NCBI GenBank assembly: GCA_905250025.1
Contig: CAJNOJ010000286.1
Location: 1-64,000, forward strand
Direction: 5' to 3'
Length of the DNA stretch: 64,000 nucleotides
Origin: Adineta ricciae
Lineage: Eukaryota; Rotifera; Eurotatoria; Adinetida; Adinetidae
Of this stretch, positions 58,633-64,000 are shown in pieces. How positions within the stretch are numbered: position 1 is the stretch's first letter; the number at the start of each line of letters is the position of its first letter. The notes under the pieces are model-generated. The model searched no databases, had not been told where the DNA came from, and worked only from the letters and a program-made list of their open reading frames with translations. The translations under genes and the position numbers were made by a program.

Positions 58633-61075
58633 ATGAAGTTGATACAGATCTTCATGCTTCTCTCAATATATTTCAAATGTTATTCTCGTTATACATTTTA
58701 TCATAGAAATAACGATCAAACATTCGATTGTTTATATGCTCATATAGAATATTCTCATCAAATCGATAGCGGAGCTTATCTAACACTTTCACACCTCATT
58801 CCTTTTTGTCAACAATTCAATGAAAACGACAAACCAAATGAAAATGTGGAAAATGGCATAAGTTTTGAAGATCTATCGAGAAACGGAATATCAAGTTCGC
58901 AATTATTGAAATGGTTTGTTCCAATTGATATTGCAGAAGAATATGAAATCAATAGTAAACATTCGAATGAATTCTTTTATAATTGTTCATTTCCTTGGTT
59001 TGGTTCAACATGTCAATTTCAATTAATTAAAGATGAAGAAGTCACATTTGGTGAACTTGTTCGTTTTATTTTTCTCGAACGTGATTCTCCATCATCTGAT
59101 CTTGATTTTCCTATTGGTACATGTTATCTCTTCTTGAAGAATTGTATTCGTGGACCATCACCAGTGTGTCTCGATTGGCGTGAAATTTGTAATGGTGTTA
59201 ATGATTGTATTGATGGAGAAGATGAAGAATTTTGTGCTTTATTAGAAGAAAATCGATGTTCAAATGAAGAATTTCAATGTGTGAGAAGTAAAGAATGTAT
59301 TTCACGAACATTTGTCAATGACCACACAGAAAGTCTTGATTGTCTTGATACGAGTGATGAAAAAGAAAAATTCGAAACGGAATTTGGAGAAAATTGTATC
59401 AAATTTCCAACATTTGAGTGTGAAGAAATAGGTCGTGGTGTTCGGGATTATTTTTCATGCGGCGATGGGCAAATAAAGTTAAATCTAATGCCTCGTTTTC
59501 ACGCTTTTTGTGCAAATCTACGAGATCAACACATGACAAAAACTCTTTTTACTTCATTTCATTACATTTCCAATGTTCCATGTCGAAAACTTCTCATGTG
59601 TTACATTCGTCCTGATCGAATTCATTTTCTTTCACATTTACCGGATGAAATTCATTGTGAACTTCCCCTTGAACATTGTCCATTGAAATGGGTCGTCTTT
59701 CCCGAATATCCCATACTTTACTCAACGTTCCAATTTGTTTATTTTACAAATCGATCGATATCTTTATCAACAGATGATATTACACCAGATTTGATTTGTT
59801 TTAACGCAATTCGATGTCCAGAGTATGTCTTTTGTTCGATAGATATCGAAATACAACATGGTCTCCATTGTTGTCGGGCTTTTGATATATTATATGATCC
59901 AATTGATACCTGGGACGCATTTCAGCTTATGTTTGAACTTATTTTTCAAAATTGTTTCAAAATTATTCAAAGTGATACATCATTATCGATTGATGAAAAC
60001 GCAAATTCCTCTGTAAATCTCTGGTTGAATTCACATAAAACATTTCCATTTGCACATTTTTGTGATGGTCAATGGCACATACGAGATAATGACGAATCGA
60101 CGGAAACTGATGAAACTAATTGTGATTTATGGCCATGTAATAATCCGTATACTCGATGTAATCAATATTTACATTGTTGGAATGCAATTGATGAAGTCAA
60201 TTGTCCTAAAGATCAATGTGGATCTGATGAACTTTATTGTAAAGATGAGGCATTTCAGATTCGTTATTGTTTACCGAGATCATTTCTAGCAGATGATCAT
60301 ACGAAATTTACTTCAGATCGATATTCACGAGTTGTACATTTAATCAATGAAACAATCGGTGATGTGAGAAATTATTTCTTTTGGAATCAAACCAAATGTC
60401 TCACTGTGGAATATTCGAATCGAAATGATTTGACACGATTAGTAGCAAATAATAACGATGCTTGTTTAATCCCGAAACATCCGAAATTTGTTTTTCCTAA
60501 AACTATGATTGTTATGAGAAACAAAACAGATCTTTGTAGAGCTGGTTCAACTGTTGCGAGTAATTATATTGAAGATCGACCATATCTTCAATCAGCACAT
60601 TTGGGTTATTTTCCATCGATTGTTCCTCCGACTTCTCATCAATCAACAATGGTTCAATCAGATGAAGCATCTCCTATCGATCTTCATACAGATGAAGTTG
60701 TTAGTTGGTATTGTAATCGAGGATTTGCCATTTTTTATCAAAAAAATCGAACGATCAAATGTCTTTGTCCACCAAGTTATTTTGGTTCACGATGTCAATG
60801 GCAAAACCAATGTATTAGTTTATCATTTCAATTGAAATATTTCACTTTCATGTATGAAATGCCTATTTTCCAAGTCATTCTCATGCTTATTGATGATCAA
60901 AGACAAATTTCCCCGTACAATGAACAAACAATTCATGTCCCGAAACGTGATTGTGGAATTAAATATCATTTTTATTTACTTTATCCATCAAGACCAAAGA
61001 ATTCTTCGCTGAATTATTCAGTTCAGATTGATATTTTCAATCGAATTACATTGACACATTGGGCAAGTTGGCTTT
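58633..61075 (+). CDS. LDL-receptor class A / EGF mosaic protein, 3' end missing
   Basis: Start of a large secreted or membrane receptor; 814 codons are open, then the contig ends at the N at 61076. I choose ATG 58633, which gives a leader MKLIQIFMLLSIYFKCYS; the frame is open a few codons upstream without ATG. Visible modules: LDL-A repeats with the calcium-cage signature (CLDWREICNGVNDCIDGEDE, then EFC; DCLDTSDE; HCWNAIDEVNCP), a Cys-rich region, and an EGF-like module (WYCNRGFAIF, CLCPPSYFGSRCQ). In bdelloid relatives such proteins continue into more EGF units and often a membrane region (recollection, not shown here). No intron is needed in this part. The apparent continuation to 61131 is a false frame that reads across the junction into SIAE intron sequence. 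Confidence 0.82.
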
Positions 61076-61076
61076 N
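61076..61076. other. single N: contig junction
   Basis: Left side is the interrupted LDL-receptor-like gene. From 61077 the sequence equals 49771 onwards (last two bases of SIAE exon 4 and its intron). Confidence 0.85.
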
Positions 61077-61606
61077 GAGTAAAAATATTCTATGGCAAAA
61101 TTTGATTCAATTTCACAAGAAAACATTTTAGTGTTCATCCTCGAACAAAACATGATGTCGCTTATCGATTATCACGGGCAGGTTTAGCAGTTGCTTATGG
61201 ACAAACCGTCGAATTTCAGGGTCCAATTGTCGCGAATGTCACTTATAATTCGGCCACAAACACAATTATTTTTAGATATACAGCAGTGAAGTCGATTGAA
61301 GTGAGAAATACAAATGGATTTCAAGTAAAAACTTTAAGTTTGGAATATCAAATGAACTTGAATGTAATTTTTAAGGTTTGTTGTCAAGGAACACAATGTC
61401 GAAATGATGGTAATTGGATATCTGCAAATATCATCAGTAGTGATGCACTGAGTGTGACTGTCAAAGCACCGGCTGTGTGTGATTCGAAAGTACTTTATGG
61501 AACGCGTTATCTTTGGTTAGAAACACCATGTCTATTCAAACAAGCAGCAATTTACAGTTCAACAGATTCCAATTTACCTTCACCACCTTATTACAAAGTC
61601 TTTTGA
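61077..61606 (+). CDS. SIAE: sialate O-acetylesterase, copy A, 3' part
   Basis: Two bases of exon 4 (61077-61078), a 53-nt intron (61079-61131) and the last exon (61132-61606) with DVHPRTKHDVAYRL, containing the catalytic histidine, and the C-terminal beta domain ending PPYYKVF. The 5' part lies at 23397-24346; together they lack only about 299 nt that correspond to 49472-49770 of copy B. The reading frame is intact in what is present. Confidence 0.85.
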
Positions 61607-63232
61607 CACTTAAAAGTACTTTTAAACGAGAATATCTTCTTTATTTCACAACAAAAACGTTTTGACTTGATAATAAAATATGAAGAGAAAAAAAAGATTT
61701 TTCTTTAGACGCTCGTTGTCCGTTGATTAAAATACATATGAACCGAGAAAAGAATTCAATGGAAGTCATTTATATTCGATTAATTTGGTCAACATATTAC
61801 GAACGCTTTTTCTGATCTCTTTCTTCTTGAATTTCTCATCCTGGTCACTTCTATATTTCTAAAACGAACATTTATTGGAAATATGATCTCATAGATCAAC
61901 TTTATCTGTCTATCGAATGAAATTCATTGATTGTGTATGGAAAAGACTTCGGAATCTTACGGAACTTTTTCTCTGGAAAAACAAAAACTATGATTGATGA
62001 TTGATAAAATCATACTTCAGTAAATGAAAACAACCAAAAGAGTAAATAAATGAATCAAGAAGTGTTCTCGCACGAGATAATTCATTCGAGTCGAATTTCA
62101 GTAAGAGTCACTAAACTGATTTCTAAATCTCAAATTTTTCTTTTGATCTCATTGATTTCTGAGCTGAAAATCAGTTTTTCTCTCGTGGAATGACTAGAGA
62201 ATTAGAATCAAGTCATATTATATCTTCAACAAACTTTGATAATATACGAACAAAATCAGGTCTAAGTGAAGACATTCCAACGAAGATTAGAAACAGTAAC
62301 ATTCATGAAAAGACTTTTTTTGCAGATGTCGAAATTAATTGAAATATGATCAAAATATCAAGAGCAATGTCTTCTTCATCAATGACATAATTGATTTCTT
62401 TGTTTATATTTATTAATAATTTTAAAATTCAATTCAAATACTTCATTGCTTGACAAATCGAACTGTTTCGTTTCTATTTACTTTTGTTGTAATAGACATT
62501 TTGTTGGAAATTTCTTCACTAAACAAAAAAACATATTTTTATTCATAAAGAAATTTCTCTTGTTAATTTTCTTTTTATGAAGATCTTTTTCCATAGGTTT
62601 TATTCGTCGCATTGTAGATATTCAATTTAAGATTATTTGTGGACGAGAAATCGAGTGTGCATAAGAACAAAAAAAAAATGTTCACATATACATGTGCAGT
62701 TTCCTCCATTCTCAAAGCATTGTATCTAAACAACGATACGGTCACTGTGCATCGCTTTTAAATATAAAATCAGCATGAGATAATGTATGATATATTTTCA
62801 TTTAATTAGTCATAAAAGAAAGATAAAGAATTTGCCTTTCTAGTAAATTAAGGTGAATGACATTAATTCGTGTTTTTATATCTCTACATTATGTTGATGT
62901 TTTATGATTCACAGCAAAGTAAAAGTACGTTCGTATGCCCCAAGCAATCTTATTTATAAAGACAATATTTTTTTGTACTTTCATCCAGCTTGTCAATAGA
63001 ATCATTAAAAAAAATGTACAGAAACAGTATGTCAACTTATTGTGAAGAAAAAAGGGCGTAATAATCATGACTCTCGAAATACGACGTTTAATTATTCATA
63101 AATGTCGAAGGAGAATGAAAAGAAAAAAAAAGTATGCGCGGTGGTTGCCTTACACATTTTTTTTAAAAATCGATAAACAAAACAACTTACTATACTTATA
63201 TTTGTTGTGAAGTTGTGACATCAGAAAAAAAA
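61607..63232. other. spacer, continuation of copy A
   Basis: Matches 50301-51559 with extra segments at about 61757-61850 and 61925-62175. No gene supported. Confidence 0.5.
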
Positions 63233-64000
63233 ATGTCAACAACAACGATACCGGACTCTGATAATTCTACTTCACAAGAAGATAATCGATTAGCATATGC
63301 TCATGGTACAGTAATGACTATAACATGGATGGTTTTTGCTTCGACAGGTATTCTTTTCGCTCGTTATGGTCGATTATTACGTATTGGTAGTAAAAGAAAA
63401 ATTCTTGGTGAATTTATTTGGTTTCAAGCTCATCGTTTAACTCTTTCTCTGGCTGCTTTTTCTACTCTTCTTGGTTTTTTTCTTGTATTGGCTCAAGCAA
63501 CAGGAAGTTGGGTGAATTTAGATGACGATGGACCATATGTTGTTGCTCATTCAATCTTGGGTATAATAATTGTTGGTTTTGCTCTAATTCAAATTTGGAT
63601 GGCATTATTTCGTTGTCATCCAACTACTCGTTTTCGTTTTATTTTCAATTGGCTTCATCGATCTGTAGGACTCTTAGCTTTTGTTCTTTCTATTCCGACT
63701 ATTTTTCTTATTATCAGTACTTTAACTAATTATCAAAGTGGTTTATACATTGTTATGTCAATTTGGACAGGCTGGACTGTTTTCATTTTCGGTCTATTGG
63801 AAATTTTGACGTATCTCAATCAGAGAAACTCTACATCGTCATCAGAACATACTTATAGAACTGACAGAGAATATGAACTTCGTCCATCAAGTTCAATTTC
63901 AAATAACAATACGGATAATGATCAAGAAGATCGTTTTAATCAAATGAAGTTAATTCTTCTTGGCATTTATGTGATAATTGCTATTGCTCTTGTCATTCCA
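63233..64000 (+). CDS. cytochrome b561-like membrane protein (copy A, cut by window end)
   Basis: Open from ATG 63233 to the window edge (256 codons of an expected 265). Same four heme-ligand histidine motifs as the copy at 51560 (AHGTVMTITW, QAHRLTLS, VAHSILGII, WLHRSVGLLAF), with a few conservative substitutions. Everything visible is intact. Confidence 0.83.
   Translation, partial: MSTTTIPDSDNSTSQEDNRLAYAHGTVMTITWMVFASTGILFARYGRLLRIGSKRKILGEFIWFQAHRLTLSLAAFSTLLGFFLVLAQATGSWVNLDDDGPYVVAHSILGIIIVGFALIQIWMALFRCHPTTRFRFIFNWLHRSVGLLAFVLSIPTIFLIISTLTNYQSGLYIVMSIWTGWTVFIFGLLEILTYLNQRNSTSSSEHTYRTDREYELRPSSSISNNNTDNDQEDRFNQMKLILLGIYVIIAIALVIP

Noticed and set aside
58612..61131. LDL-receptor-like frame continuing across the N to a stop at 61131
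   Set aside because: After 61076 the frame reads through SIAE exon/intron sequence; the last codons and stop are accidental.
1..64000. CRISPR arrays, bacterial operons, viral genes or a defence-type system
   Set aside because: Spliceosomal introns and animal gene families throughout; no regular spacer arrays, no phage or viral gene recognised.

Overview
The window looks like nuclear DNA of a bdelloid rotifer (Adineta/Rotaria type). The evidence is the AT-rich composition, very short GT..AG introns (33-76 nt), and a gene mix that is typical of bdelloids from general knowledge: NHL-repeat secreted proteins, rhodopsin-like receptors without a clean DRY motif, VCBS/FG-GAP membrane proteins, LDL-receptor/EGF mosaic proteins and an iGluR with a potassium-channel-like pore signature. 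Decayed piggyBac, DDE and hAT-like elements lie between the genes. No database search was possible, so species and family names are recognition calls.

Layout. 1-3926 holds an NHL-repeat gene on the minus strand. 3927-24346 is copy A of a long block: receptor pseudogene (-), eIF5A, VCBS/FG-GAP membrane protein, receptor (+), SLC10A7-like transporter, iGluR, decayed receptor and NHL remnants, and the 5' part of a sialate O-acetylesterase (SIAE). A single N stands at 24347. 24348-61075 is one continuous stretch: an apple-domain-like secreted protein, hAT-like MITEs, copy B of the whole block (from 28694) with an intact SIAE and a cytochrome b561-like gene, transposase relics, a small secreted-domain membrane protein, and an LDL-receptor-like gene. 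It ends at a second N at 61076. From 61077 the sequence resumes inside the SIAE gene, almost where copy A stopped, and runs on through its 3' end and a second cytochrome b561-like gene to the window end.

Main interpretation. Copies A and B are colinear and differ by only a few percent in the coding stretches compared by eye. The two single Ns sit exactly where copy A is interrupted and resumed (24346 matches 49471; 61077 matches 49771). The simplest reading is that a homologous (allelic or homoeologous) contig was placed inside a roughly 0.3 kb gap of the other copy, so the apparent tandem duplication may be a scaffolding artefact. Biological points include: a GFG selectivity-filter-like signature in the iGluR pore that differs between the copies; an unusual N-terminal domain fused to the SLC10A7-like transporter; a 585-bp tract around eIF5A without base substitutions, suggesting gene conversion; and copy-specific decay, with the minus-strand receptor dead only in A, a premature stop in the plus-strand receptor of B, and a repeat-contracted VCBS gene in A.

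The genes do not form a metabolic pathway. They are mostly surface or secreted proteins (receptors, ion channel, transporter, esterase) around one housekeeping gene (eIF5A).
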